NCBI GenBank assembly: GCA_905234265.1
Contig: CAJOHJ010000019.1
Span: 1 to 33,629, forward strand
Direction of reading: 5' to 3'
Length of the DNA stretch: 33,629 nucleotides
Source of the DNA: an uncultured Prevotella sp.
Lineage (GTDB): Bacteria > Bacteroidota > Bacteroidia > Bacteroidales > Bacteroidaceae
The notes under the pieces were generated by a model, which saw nothing but the letters and a program-made list of their open reading frames with translations, ran no database searches and was not told where the DNA came from. A program made the translations under genes and the position numbers. Every line of letters begins with the position of its first letter. Positions within the stretch are counted from its first letter, which is position 1. Below are positions 1 to 7,511 of the stretch, in pieces.

Positions 1-36
1 AGGATGGCACGAAGCAGTTGGGTATGATTCATGCTG

Positions 37-44
37 CAAAGGTA
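37..44 (-). promoter_or_regulatory. Bacteroidetes -7 promoter box, leftward
   Basis: Read on the minus strand this is TACCTTTG, a perfect match to TAnnTTTG. A TTGG about 19 nt upstream could serve as the -33 element. Transcription would run off the left edge. An ATG lies at 32-30 on the minus strand, followed by open codons (MNHTQLLRA) to the window edge, but it sits almost at the expected transcription start. The gene would be nearly leaderless, or it begins outside the window. Confidence 0.5.
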
Positions 45-99
45 ACACTTTATTCTTGATTAGCCAAGCTTTACCAACCGGGTAAATCCGCTGAGCCGA

Positions 100-120
100 G
101 ATAGTTTCGTAACATGCAGA
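100..120. repeat. Isolated 21-bp unit related to the array at 13900-14030
   Basis: This 21-mer differs at one base from the unit at 13938-13958; both contain TTTCGTAACATGCAGA. It lies just beyond the terminator of the leftward lipoprotein gene, so both known copies sit at gene 3' ends. A single unit cannot show its origin, but 20 matches out of 21 over 13.8 kb is unlikely by chance. Confidence 0.6.
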
Positions 121-123
121 CAG

Positions 124-153
124 AAAAAATCCGGACAGCTTGTGCCGTCCGGA
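124..153 (-). terminator. Rho-independent terminator of the lipoprotein gene
   Basis: A perfect 7-bp stem TCCGGAC/GTCCGGA (130-136 with 147-153) has a 10-nt loop. On the minus strand it is followed by a run of six T (plus-strand A at 124-129), about 30 nt after the stop of the leftward gene. The plus side also has a T-rich run, so it may work both ways. Confidence 0.8.
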
Positions 154-182
154 CTTTATGTTTTTTGTAGAGTAATTGTCGA

Positions 183-1229
183 TTACTTAATCCAGCGTGG
201 GTCACCAACGATGATTGGCTGTGTGAAGTCAGCGCCCTCGGCGTTGGCAAATTCTACGACAGTAGCAATGCTGTTCTGAACAGGCTCGTCAGCGTCGCCA
301 GTGCTTTCTGCTGCAGAAGTGTCAGCACCGTCGAAGTTGAAGATGTTGCTGTCGATGTTCCAAATTGGGTTTTGGCCGCTCTGGCCGCCGTTGACGCCCT
401 TGACAACCTGACCGCTCTTGCCGCAGTTCACGAAGATGTTCTTCACGAGAGTGTAAGCCAGCCATTTCTGGTTGCTCTGACGGTGAGTGAAGAAGTTCTT
501 AGACTTTGCGAGGTTGTAGAACGTAGAGTTCTCGATGTCAAACTTCTGAATGAGGTCAGCAGAAGCCTCAGTAGCCTTCTGACCGCTCTGAGAGCTGTAG
601 AAAGAGTTGGTGGTAGGCTCAGCTGCGTAGATGGTAGACTTCTTGATGATGATGTTGGCGGCTACGCTGCCCTTGGTGAAGTCAATGCTTGGAGCAGAAG
701 CAACCTCGATGACGCTGTTGTTGATGACGAACTCGCTGATGAGGTAGTTCTTGGTAGCGCTGTAGAAGAGGGCTTTCTTCAGACCCTTGACGGTAACGCC
801 GTCGAAGCTGATGACGGCAATGTTCTGCCAGTCAGCAGGCTGCTCGGCAGGGAAGGAAAGAAGGTTCTCCTCCAGGCCAGAAGCGTCGATGTTGGCGTTG
901 GCAATCTTGAGGGCAGCAGATGTAACGATGCCCTTAGTCATGGTGATGTTTGCAGGCTGAGCCTCGTCACCGACAATGCTTACGGCCTTGTCGAGAGTGA
1001 TGGCGTCGGCAATGGTGATGTTTGCGGCGGCAGCCAGCTTAATCTCTGCACCGTCCTCTGCTTCAGTGATGGCAGCAATCAGTTCGTCATAGTTCTGCAC
1101 ACCGGCAGCTACTGGCTCTGGCTCTGGTGAGGGAATTGGCTCAGTAGGATTGTCACTCTGTGAGCATGAGGCAAGCCCCATGGCAGCAACGAAAGCTGCT
1201 GCAGCGAAAAAATAATTAAACTTTTTCAT
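183..1229 (-). CDS. Secreted lipoprotein, DUF4957/DUF5123-like beta-helix
   Basis: A 348-residue exported lipoprotein. The signal peptide is followed by a lipobox (LASC) with the lipidated cysteine at about residue 22, then a Pro/Glu-rich linker (to about 40) that would lift the body off the membrane. The body has repeated short strand-turn motifs with Asn/Ser/Ile ladders, as in right-handed parallel beta-helices. The end (VGDPRW) matches the C-terminus I associate with Bacteroidetes DUF4957/DUF5123 proteins, which often accompany polysaccharide-utilisation genes. No catalytic residues are recognisable, so a glycan-binding surface role is inference. The gene is monocistronic: its own terminator lies downstream, and upstream is a 226-bp gap to the divergent ftsX. 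No clear -7 box was found for it. Confidence 0.7.
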   Translation of the reverse strand: MKKFNYFFAAAAFVAAMGLASCSQSDNPTEPIPSPEPEPVAAGVQNYDELIAAITEAEDGAEIKLAAAANITIADAITLDKAVSIVGDEAQPANITMTKGIVTSAALKIANANIDASGLEENLLSFPAEQPADWQNIAVISFDGVTVKGLKKALFYSATKNYLISEFVINNSVIEVASAPSIDFTKGSVAANIIIKKSTIYAAEPTTNSFYSSQSGQKATEASADLIQKFDIENSTFYNLAKSKNFFTHRQSNQKWLAYTLVKNIFVNCGKSGQVVKGVNGGQSGQNPIWNIDSNIFNFDGADTSAAESTGDADEPVQNSIATVVEFANAEGADFTQPIIVGDPRWIK

Positions 1230-1369
1230 AGGTTTTGATGTTAAATTGTTAGGGTAGAAAAATGTTTCTGAGGGCTAAGGTAATAACAAAATGTTTTAGC
1301 CGTATAACTTTTATATTCTTCTTAACTTTTTTTATATTTTCGGCAATCGGAAGTCTTTCGGCAAATAAG

Positions 1370-1377
1370 TACCTTTG
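1370..1377 (+). promoter_or_regulatory. -7 promoter box upstream of ftsX
   Basis: TACCTTTG followed by C, a perfect Bacteroidetes -7 box, 79 nt before the ftsX start. No clear -33 TTTG is present at the usual distance. The leader it would produce carries two hairpins: CGCGGC/GCCGCG (1396-1401 with 1414-1419) and CTGTC/GACAG (1421-1431). AGGAG lies just before the start codon, an unusually good ribosome site for this phylum. Confidence 0.6.
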
Positions 1378-1455
1378 CAACTAATTTAGGAGAGTCGCGG
1401 CCGCGAAGGCGTAGCCGCGGCTGTCTGACAGTGGAAAACAGAGACTAAGGAGACA

Positions 1456-2334
1456 ATGAGCAAAAAGAAACGGAAGTCGACCGGCCGCCGCGGCATGCAG
1501 GCAGCAACGCTCTGCATAAGCACCACGATGGTGCTGGTGCTGCTGGGGCTGGTGGTGTTCTTCGTGCTGTCGGCGCGCAACCTGTCGCGTCACATGAAGG
1601 AAAACCTCACGGTGACGGTGATGCTGAAGGACTCGGTGACTACGAATGATGCGCACCTGCTGTGCCGCGACCTGTACCACCGCCCATACAGCAAGAACAT
1701 AGACTACATCAGCAAAGAGCAGGCGCAGAGGGAACAGATAAAGGAGCTGGGCAGCGACCCTACTGAATTCCTCGACTTCAACCCCTTCCCGGCAACGCTG
1801 GAGATACAGCTGCGCTCCGACTATGCCAACCGCGACTCGCTGAAATGGATTTCGCGAGAGATAAGGCGCGACGCCCGAGTGGCTGACATTTCCTACATGG
1901 AAGACCTCATGGACAAGGTGAACGTCAACCTGAGCCGCATCAGCGTCATTCTGCTGGTGCTGGCTGCACTGCTGACGTTTGTCTCCTTCTCGCTCATCAG
2001 CAACACAGTGCGGCTGAGCATCTACGCGCGCCGCTTCGTGATACACACCATGAAGCTGGTGGGGGCGTCGTGGGCATTCATACGCCGCCCGTTCCTCAAG
2101 CAGGCCGTGGGAGTGGGCGTCACGGCGGCAGTCTTCGCCAATGCCATCCTGGGACTGTGTGCCTACGGGCTGCTGACGCATCAGCCGCAGGCAGAGATAG
2201 TGGTGACGTGGGAGGTGATGGCCATCACGGCAGTCATGGTGCTGCTCTTCGGCATCATCATCACCTTCGTGTGCGCATGGCTGTCGGTCAACAAGTTCCT
2301 TAGGATGACCGCTGGCGAGCTGTACAAAATCTGA
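1456..2334 (+). CDS. ftsX: Cell division protein FtsX
   Basis: A 292-residue membrane protein, the permease-like partner of FtsE in the divisome. It transmits ATP hydrolysis by FtsE to periplasmic peptidoglycan hydrolases. A basic cytoplasmic N-terminus precedes membrane segment 1 (about 19-39). A periplasmic domain follows (about 45-155), then three more segments (about 160-182, 217-240 and 250-275), the four-segment FtsX plan. Length is normal. The start is supported by AGGAG 5-9 nt upstream and the basic first residues. ftsE is not adjacent, which is usual in Bacteroidales. It heads the rightward run ftsX-DUF3098-uppP-truB-queA-folK, with short gaps that suggest one transcript from the promoter at 1370. 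Confidence 0.9.
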   Translation: MSKKKRKSTGRRGMQAATLCISTTMVLVLLGLVVFFVLSARNLSRHMKENLTVTVMLKDSVTTNDAHLLCRDLYHRPYSKNIDYISKEQAQREQIKELGSDPTEFLDFNPFPATLEIQLRSDYANRDSLKWISREIRRDARVADISYMEDLMDKVNVNLSRISVILLVLAALLTFVSFSLISNTVRLSIYARRFVIHTMKLVGASWAFIRRPFLKQAVGVGVTAAVFANAILGLCAYGLLTHQPQAEIVVTWEVMAITAVMVLLFGIIITFVCAWLSVNKFLRMTAGELYKI

Positions 2335-2355
2335 ACAACGATAACTTGGAAAAAT

Positions 2356-2580
2356 ATGGAAGACAAGAACTTTGCGTTTGACCGCATGAACTACATACTG
2401 CTGGCCGTGGGCATGGCAGTGGTGATAATAGGCTTCTTGCTGATGAGCGGCGGCGGCTCCACCGACACTGCCTACGACCCCGACATCTTCAGCGCACGCC
2501 GCATAAAGGTGGCCCCACTGGTATGCCTGGCAGGCTTCCTGTCGATGGTATATGCCGTGGTGAGAAAGCCTAAGGACTGA
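2356..2580 (+). CDS. DUF3098 small membrane protein
   Basis: A 74-residue inner-membrane protein with two predicted membrane helices (about 12-31 and 51-68) and a short polar stretch between them that includes a basic RIKVAP motif. It fits DUF3098, a Bacteroidetes family of unknown function almost always found between ftsX and uppP. That position suggests, without proving, a role near the division or cell-wall machinery. It begins 21 bp after ftsX and ends 24 bp before uppP. Confidence 0.85.
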   Translation: MEDKNFAFDRMNYILLAVGMAVVIIGFLLMSGGGSTDTAYDPDIFSARRIKVAPLVCLAGFLSMVYAVVRKPKD

Positions 2581-2604
2581 ATGAAGACGAAAGAACAATG
2601 AGCT

Positions 2605-3405
2605 ATGAACTGTTTTGAAGCATTAATATTAGGAATAATACAAGGCCTCACGGAATATCTGCCCGTGAGCAGCAGCGGTCATCTGGCCATCGGACAGGCT
2701 CTTTTCGGCATGAACGACGGAGCAGACAACCTGATGTTCACCGTCACGGTGCATGTGGCCACCGTGCTGTCGACAATCGTGATATTGTGGAGCGAGATAG
2801 TCTGGATATTGAACGGACTGCTGAAGTTCAAGATGAACAGCGAGACACGCTATGCGCTGAACATCCTGGTGTCCATGATTCCCGTGGGAGTGGTGGGCCT
2901 GCTGTTCAAGGACTATGTCGAAGAAATCTTCGGCTCCGGGCTGCTCGTGGTGGGCTGCTGCCTGCTGGTGACTGCCGTCCTGCTGATATTCACCTACTAT
3001 GCAAAGCCGCGGCAGAAGGAGCATATCTCCATGCGCGACGCATTCATCATCGGCCTGGCACAGGCCGTGGCAGTGCTGCCAGGTGTGTCGCGGTCGGGAA
3101 GCACTATCGCTACAGGACTGCTGCTGGGCAACAAGAAGGAGTCGCTGGCGCAGTTCTCTTTCCTGATGGTCATTCCGCCGATACTCGGCGAGGCACTCTT
3201 GGACGTGCTGAAGATGACCAAGGGCGAGGACGTCATGGGAGGCATTGAGGCTCTGCCGCTGTTCATTGGCTTCGTGGCTGCATTCCTGTCGGGATGCGTG
3301 GCCTGCCGGTGGATGATAAACATCGTGAAGCGCGGCAAACTGGTCTACTTCGGCATCTACTGCGCCGTGGCCGGACTGATAACCATCGTCTGCTCGCTGC
3401 TGTAA
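2605..3405 (+). CDS. uppP: Undecaprenyl-diphosphate phosphatase UppP
   Basis: A 266-residue multi-spanning inner-membrane enzyme that dephosphorylates undecaprenyl diphosphate to recycle the lipid carrier for peptidoglycan and other wall polymers. It confers bacitracin tolerance when abundant (older name bacA). Both family signatures are present: the N-terminal E-x2-PVSSSGH motif (Glu17 to His26) and PGVSRSGST around residue 157, which hold the catalytic Glu, His, Ser and Arg. Length and hydrophobic profile are normal. An ATG 24 bp upstream is in another frame, so the 2605 start is the one that gives the family N-terminus. It is followed by truB after 84 bp. Confidence 0.95.
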   Translation: MNCFEALILGIIQGLTEYLPVSSSGHLAIGQALFGMNDGADNLMFTVTVHVATVLSTIVILWSEIVWILNGLLKFKMNSETRYALNILVSMIPVGVVGLLFKDYVEEIFGSGLLVVGCCLLVTAVLLIFTYYAKPRQKEHISMRDAFIIGLAQAVAVLPGVSRSGSTIATGLLLGNKKESLAQFSFLMVIPPILGEALLDVLKMTKGEDVMGGIEALPLFIGFVAAFLSGCVACRWMINIVKRGKLVYFGIYCAVAGLITIVCSLL

Positions 3406-3489
3406 GGCAGAAGGCTGGGCGTGACGGCAGGAAAGCACTGCTGCAAGACTGCACACTGACGTGACAACGGAACTACTAAACAATAGATT

Positions 3490-4200
3490 GTGAACTTCAC
3501 AGAAGGGGAATACATATACATCAACAAGCCTTACGGCATGACGTCGTTCGGAGCGTTGGCTTACGCACGCACGCGCGTATCGCGTAAAATAGGTGTGCGC
3601 CGCGTGAAGATGGGGCATGCCGGTACGCTGGACCCGCTGGCGACAGGAGTGCTGATACTCTGCACTGGCAGGAAGACGAAAGAGATAGAGCAGCTGCAGC
3701 TGCACAGCAAGGAGTATACGGCCACGCTGCAGCTGGGGGCTACCACGCCAAGCTACGACATGGAGCATCCCGTGGACAAGACTTTCCCCATGCAGCACAT
3801 CAGCCGCGAGCTGATAGAAGAGAAGCTGCGCACATTCGAAGGCGACATCCAGCAGGTGCCTCCCCAGTATTCGGCAGTGAAGATTGGCGGCGACCGTGCC
3901 TACGACCTTAAGCGCAAGGGCATTGAGGTGGAGCTGAAGGCCAAGACGGTGCATATAGAGCGCATAGAGCTGACAGACTTCGACGAGGAGAAAATGCTGA
4001 TGAGCATTCGCGTGGAGTGCGGAAAGGGTACCTACATCCGCTCGCTGGCTCGCGACATCGGCAATGCATTGGGCAGCGGAGCCTATCTGACAGCCCTCAG
4101 CCGCACAAGGCTGGGCAGCGTCAGAATAGAGGACTGTGTGACCATCGATGGCTTCCAGCAGTGGCTCGACAGCCAGGAAATAGAAACATCATCCAAATAG
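3490..4200 (+). CDS. truB: tRNA pseudouridine(55) synthase TruB
   Basis: A 236-residue enzyme that isomerises U55 to pseudouridine in the T-loop of tRNAs. The catalytic motif GHAGTLDPLATG is present with the nucleophilic Asp at residue 48. The KPYGMTSF motif near the N-terminus and the later YSAVKIGG and KGTYIRSLARDIG motifs are also intact. The start codon is GTG at 3490; no in-frame ATG would give the family N-terminus. Length matches the short form without a PUA extension. It is co-directional with uppP and queA. The 34-bp gap to queA consists of TAAAT/GTAAAT words. Confidence 0.93.
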   Translation: MNFTEGEYIYINKPYGMTSFGALAYARTRVSRKIGVRRVKMGHAGTLDPLATGVLILCTGRKTKEIEQLQLHSKEYTATLQLGATTPSYDMEHPVDKTFPMQHISRELIEEKLRTFEGDIQQVPPQYSAVKIGGDRAYDLKRKGIEVELKAKTVHIERIELTDFDEEKMLMSIRVECGKGTYIRSLARDIGNALGSGAYLTALSRTRLGSVRIEDCVTIDGFQQWLDSQEIETSSK

Positions 4201-4234
4201 TAAATCGTAAATAGTAAATTCGTAAATATAATAG
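4201..4234 (+). repeat. GTAAAT short-word repeat before queA
   Basis: The whole truB-queA gap is built from near copies of GTAAAT (TAGTAAATCGTAAATAGTAAA and onwards). Comparable word repeats precede nrdD, nrdG and argG in this window. Function unknown; replication slippage in unconstrained spacer is the simplest explanation. Confidence 0.6.
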
Positions 4235-5377
4235 ATGAAGCTATCGCAATTTAGAATCCGGATTCCGGAAAATCTGGTGGCTATGGAACCACCGCACAGA
4301 ACGTTCAAGAACGAAGACGGCACTGTCGACAAAGTATATCGACGCGACGAGTGCCGCTTGATGATAGTGCATCGCAAGAGTCAGCGTATAGACTTGTTTG
4401 AAAAGGATGCCGACGGAAAGGACACTGACCGCCAGCTGACATTCCGCAACATCATAGACTATTTCGACGAGGGCGACACGTTTGTGCTTAACGACACGAA
4501 GGTGTTCCCGGCACGCCTCTTCGGCACAAAGGAAAAGACCGACGCACAGATAGAGGTCTTCCTGCTGCGCGAGCTGAACGCCGACATGAGGCTGTGGGAC
4601 GTGCTGGTGGAGCCGGCAAGGAAGATACGCATTGGTAACAAGCTCTTCTTCAATGAGGAAGGCCCCATGGTGGCTGAGGTGATAGACAACACCACCAGCC
4701 GTGGCCGCACGCTACGCTTCCTATACGACAGCTCGACAGAAGAGTTCCGCCGCGAACTCTTCAGCCTTGGCACGCCGCCGCTGCCGAGATACATCCTGGA
4801 ACAGCGCGAGAGTACTCCCGACGACGTGGAGAACTTCCAGACAATATATGCTAAGAACGAGGGTGCCGTCACGGTGCCTGCGTCTGGACTGCATTTCAGC
4901 CGCGAGCTGATGAAGCGCATGGAAATACGCGGCATCAACTTTGCCTACGTAACGGTACACTGCAGCCTCGGCGGATTTGACACCATTGAGGTTGAGGATC
5001 TCTCGAAGCACAAGATGAGTTCCGAACAGATGGTCGTTGATGCCAAGGCCTGCGACATCGTCAACAGGACAAAGGCAGAGAAACACCGCATCTGCGTGGT
5101 GGGATGCAGCACCATGCGCGCCGTGGAGACGTCGCTGGGTACTGATGGAAAGCTGAAGGAGTATGCAGGATGGACCAACAAGTTCATTTTCCCGCCTTAC
5201 GACTTCGAACTGGCCGACGCCATGATAGCCAACTTCTATCACTCTGAGTCTACGATGCTTATGTCTACGGCAGCCTTCGGCGGATACGACCTTATCATGG
5301 AAGCCTATCAGAAAGCCGTCGACAACGAGTTCCATTTCGGATGCTACGGCGACTGTATGCTGATTCTTGACGACTGA
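4235..5377 (+). CDS. queA: S-adenosylmethionine:tRNA ribosyltransferase-isomerase
   Basis: A 380-residue cytoplasmic enzyme that transfers and isomerises the ribosyl part of SAM onto preQ1 at the tRNA wobble base, giving epoxyqueuosine. Recognisable motifs include FVLNDTKVFPARLFG, VLVEPARKIRIG, and the C-terminal run with FIFPPYDFELADAMIANFYH. The protein is about 30 residues longer than the usual 345-350. The extra length lies mainly near the N-terminus (about 20-40, an acidic insert) and around 60, which I take as a lineage feature. It ends 4 bp before the preferred folK start, so the two are probably translationally linked. Confidence 0.93.
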   Translation: MKLSQFRIRIPENLVAMEPPHRTFKNEDGTVDKVYRRDECRLMIVHRKSQRIDLFEKDADGKDTDRQLTFRNIIDYFDEGDTFVLNDTKVFPARLFGTKEKTDAQIEVFLLRELNADMRLWDVLVEPARKIRIGNKLFFNEEGPMVAEVIDNTTSRGRTLRFLYDSSTEEFRRELFSLGTPPLPRYILEQRESTPDDVENFQTIYAKNEGAVTVPASGLHFSRELMKRMEIRGINFAYVTVHCSLGGFDTIEVEDLSKHKMSSEQMVVDAKACDIVNRTKAEKHRICVVGCSTMRAVETSLGTDGKLKEYAGWTNKFIFPPYDFELADAMIANFYHSESTMLMSTAAFGGYDLIMEAYQKAVDNEFHFGCYGDCMLILDD

Positions 5378-5381
5378 GCCG

Positions 5382-5867
5382 ATGCATAGCGTGTATCTGG
5401 CTCTGGGAAGCAACATCGGCGACCGCGCGAGGACGATGTGGGAGGCCGTAAGACTGATTGGCGAAAACGTAGGGACGGTAGCCAGGATGTCATCGCTGAT
5501 GGAGAGCGAGCCGTGGGGCTTCTGCTCGGAAAACAGTTTCCTGAATGCTGTCCTGTTGTGCTACAGCGAGAAGACACCACACGAAATCCTTGCAGTGACT
5601 CAGCAGATAGAACGCATGCTGGGCAGGGAGAAAAAAACGGCAGACAACCCCAGTACGGCGGCTGGCAGCCCCACGAAAGCGGCAGGCAGAGAATATAGCG
5701 ACAGACCGATAGATATTGACATATTGCTCTACGACGACCTGACGGTCTGCACTCCGGAACTTACCATTCCGCATCCGCTGATGACAGAGCGTGACTTCGT
5801 GATGAAGCCGTTGGAAGAAATCAGAAAGCCCGTCAGTGATATAAGCCTACCTGTTGGGAAAAAGTGA
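5382..5867 (+). CDS. folK: HPPK, folate pathway pyrophosphokinase FolK
   Basis: A 161-residue enzyme that transfers pyrophosphate from ATP to 6-hydroxymethyl-7,8-dihydropterin in folate synthesis. Signatures are LALGSNIGDR at the N-terminus, FLNAV, RPIDIDILLYDD (Mg-binding Asp pair) and IPHPLMTERDFV. ATG 5382 is preferred; an in-frame TTG at 5367 would overlap queA. Between the pyrophosphokinase lobe and RPIDIDIL lies an Ala/Pro/Thr-rich insert of about 19 residues, encoded by a degenerate 21-bp tandem repeat (5639-5689). The same reading frame continues without a stop for 41 codons after the TGA, through another 21-bp array. The enzyme core looks intact. Confidence 0.9.
   Translation: MHSVYLALGSNIGDRARTMWEAVRLIGENVGTVARMSSLMESEPWGFCSENSFLNAVLLCYSEKTPHEILAVTQQIERMLGREKKTADNPSTAAGSPTKAAGREYSDRPIDIDILLYDDLTVCTPELTIPHPLMTERDFVMKPLEEIRKPVSDISLPVGKK
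5639..5689 (+). repeat. Degenerate 21-bp tandem repeat inside folK
   Basis: Two units (5639-5659 and 5660-5680) match at 14 of 21 positions, and a third begins GGCAGGCAG at 5681. Each encodes seven residues of a low-complexity Ala/Pro/Thr insert, so the frame is kept. It sits in a surface loop just before the metal-binding motif, where extra length should be tolerated. Confidence 0.55.
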
Positions 5868-5868
5868 G

Positions 5869-5972
5869 GCTCCATGAGGGAGGAAGCAGGCTCCGCAGGG
5901 AAAGGAAAACGCTCCGCAGGGAAAGGAAAACGCTCCGCAGGGCAAGGAAAACGCTCCGCAGGGGATTTTAAG
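5869..5972 (+). repeat. 21-bp tandem array after folK
   Basis: Four full 21-bp units start at 5869, 5890, 5911 and 5932, with a partial at 5953. The core is GCTCCGCAGGGAAAGG. Copies two and three are identical; the first is diverged (GCTCCATGAGGG). The array starts 1 bp after the folK stop and stays open in the folK frame, reading as RSAGKGK heptads, up to a TAA at 5991-5993. It fills most of the 144-bp gap before the GH28 gene. It could be a lost C-terminal extension or an intergenic repeat that happens to be open. Confidence 0.85.
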
Positions 5973-6011
5973 AAAACAGACAATAACCAATAATTTTAAA
6001 TAGTAAATATT

Positions 6012-7475
6012 ATGAAGAAACTTATCAGCCTTTTGCTCTTGGCAGTAGCTATGACTGCCCAGGCACAGAACCCGTTTAAGAAATACACTGACAAGTTACC
6101 ATTCCAGATGCCGGAGGTTGCAGCTCCGACAATACCAGACCGGACTGTGAATATCCGCAGCTACGGTGGCGTCGGCGACGGACTGACGCTTAACACCAAG
6201 GCATTCGCAAAGGCCATCGATGCGCTGAGCAAGAAAGGCGGCGGCCATTTGGTGGTACCCCAGGGCGTATGGTTCACTGGCCCGATAGTGCTGAAGTCGA
6301 ACATCGACCTGCACTTGGAGGTTGGTGCCGTCATACAGTTCTCTGGCGACGAGGAACTCTATCCAATCATCAAGACTTCGTTCGAGGGCTTGGACACTCG
6401 CCGCTGCCAGTCGCCATTATCGGCAAACGGCTGCGAGAACATATCAATCACCGGCAACGGTGTGATTGACGGCAACGGCCAGTACTGGCGCCCTGTCAAG
6501 AAAGGCAAGATGACCGAAGGCCAGTGGAAGGAGGTTTTGGCGCGTCCCGGTGGCGTGGAGTCGAAGAAAGGATACTGGGTGCCCAATCAGGCATACGCCG
6601 ACGCCGAGAAGACTGCCAACATGAACGTTCCGGCAGCGCAGACCGAGGAAGAATGGAATGCCATCAAGCGTTTCCTTCGCCCGGTGATGGTGTCGCTGGT
6701 CAGCTGCAAGAATGTGCTGCTCGAGGGCGTCATCTTCCAGAATTCGCCGGCATGGAACTTGCATCCGCTGATGTGTGAGAACATTATCCTGCACAAGGTG
6801 CTTGCCCGCAACCCGTTCTATGCTCAGAACGGCGACGCTCTGGACCTGGAGTCGTGCAAGAATGCACTTATCGTAGACTCTAAGTTCGATGCCGGCGACG
6901 ATGGCATCTGCATCAAGAGCGGCAAGGATGCTGACGGACGCCGTCGTGGTATTCCGTGCGAGAATGTCGTCGTCGACGGTTGCACAGTGTTTGCCGGACA
7001 CGGCGGTTTCGTCGTCGGCTCAGAGATGAGCGGCGGCGTCAAGAACATCCTTGTGCAGAACTGCCAGTTCCTTGGCACCGACGTTGGCTTGCGCTTCAAG
7101 TCGACTCGCGGACGCGGCGGCATCGTGGAGAACATCTACATCAACAACATCTCTATGACAGACATCAAGACCGATGCCATCACCTTTAACATGTACTATG
7201 GTGGCAAGTCGGTGGCTGAAATGCTTGCCGACGGCGACAATCCAGACAATGTCACCAAGGTTCCCGTCAGCGAGGAGACTCCCATCTTCCGCAACATAGA
7301 CATCAGGAACATCGTGTGCAATGGCGCCGGCCGTGCCATGGAGTTCAACGGCCTGCCGGAAATGCCCATCAACGGCATCCGCCTGCAGGACATCCACATC
7401 ATGGCTAAGAGCGATGCTGTGTTCAACAACTGTCAGAACATCCGCCAGCGCAATGTGAAGATATTGGTGAAATGA
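6012..7475 (+). CDS. Secreted glycoside hydrolase family 28 (polygalacturonase-like)
   Basis: A 487-residue exported enzyme of the pectin-degrading GH28 family, which hydrolyses galacturonide linkages by inversion. A signal peptide (residues 1-18, ending AQA) precedes an early SYGGVGDG motif and a right-handed beta-helix. The GH28 signatures are all present: NGDALD with Asp275, AGDDG with Asp296/Asp297, GHGG with His330, and RFKS with Arg361/Lys363. NGD in place of the commoner NTD is a variant seen in exo-acting or rhamnogalacturonan-type members. The substrate could therefore be galacturonan, rhamnogalacturonan or a xylogalacturonan. No SusC/SusD genes are adjacent, so it is not in an obvious polysaccharide-utilisation locus. 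Confidence 0.9.
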   Translation: MKKLISLLLLAVAMTAQAQNPFKKYTDKLPFQMPEVAAPTIPDRTVNIRSYGGVGDGLTLNTKAFAKAIDALSKKGGGHLVVPQGVWFTGPIVLKSNIDLHLEVGAVIQFSGDEELYPIIKTSFEGLDTRRCQSPLSANGCENISITGNGVIDGNGQYWRPVKKGKMTEGQWKEVLARPGGVESKKGYWVPNQAYADAEKTANMNVPAAQTEEEWNAIKRFLRPVMVSLVSCKNVLLEGVIFQNSPAWNLHPLMCENIILHKVLARNPFYAQNGDALDLESCKNALIVDSKFDAGDDGICIKSGKDADGRRRGIPCENVVVDGCTVFAGHGGFVVGSEMSGGVKNILVQNCQFLGTDVGLRFKSTRGRGGIVENIYINNISMTDIKTDAITFNMYYGGKSVAEMLADGDNPDNVTKVPVSEETPIFRNIDIRNIVCNGAGRAMEFNGLPEMPINGIRLQDIHIMAKSDAVFNNCQNIRQRNVKILVK

Positions 7476-7511
7476 ATGTAGGACGTTGTAAATAAATATA
7501 GATAATTGCTT

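Noticed and set aside
1381..3954. Long minus-strand frames over ftsX, uppP and truB
   Set aside because: Their translations are His/Gln/Arg-rich shadows of the clear plus-strand genes.
7506..7511. TTG start for the C10 protease
   Set aside because: An ATG two codons later gives a normal signal peptide.
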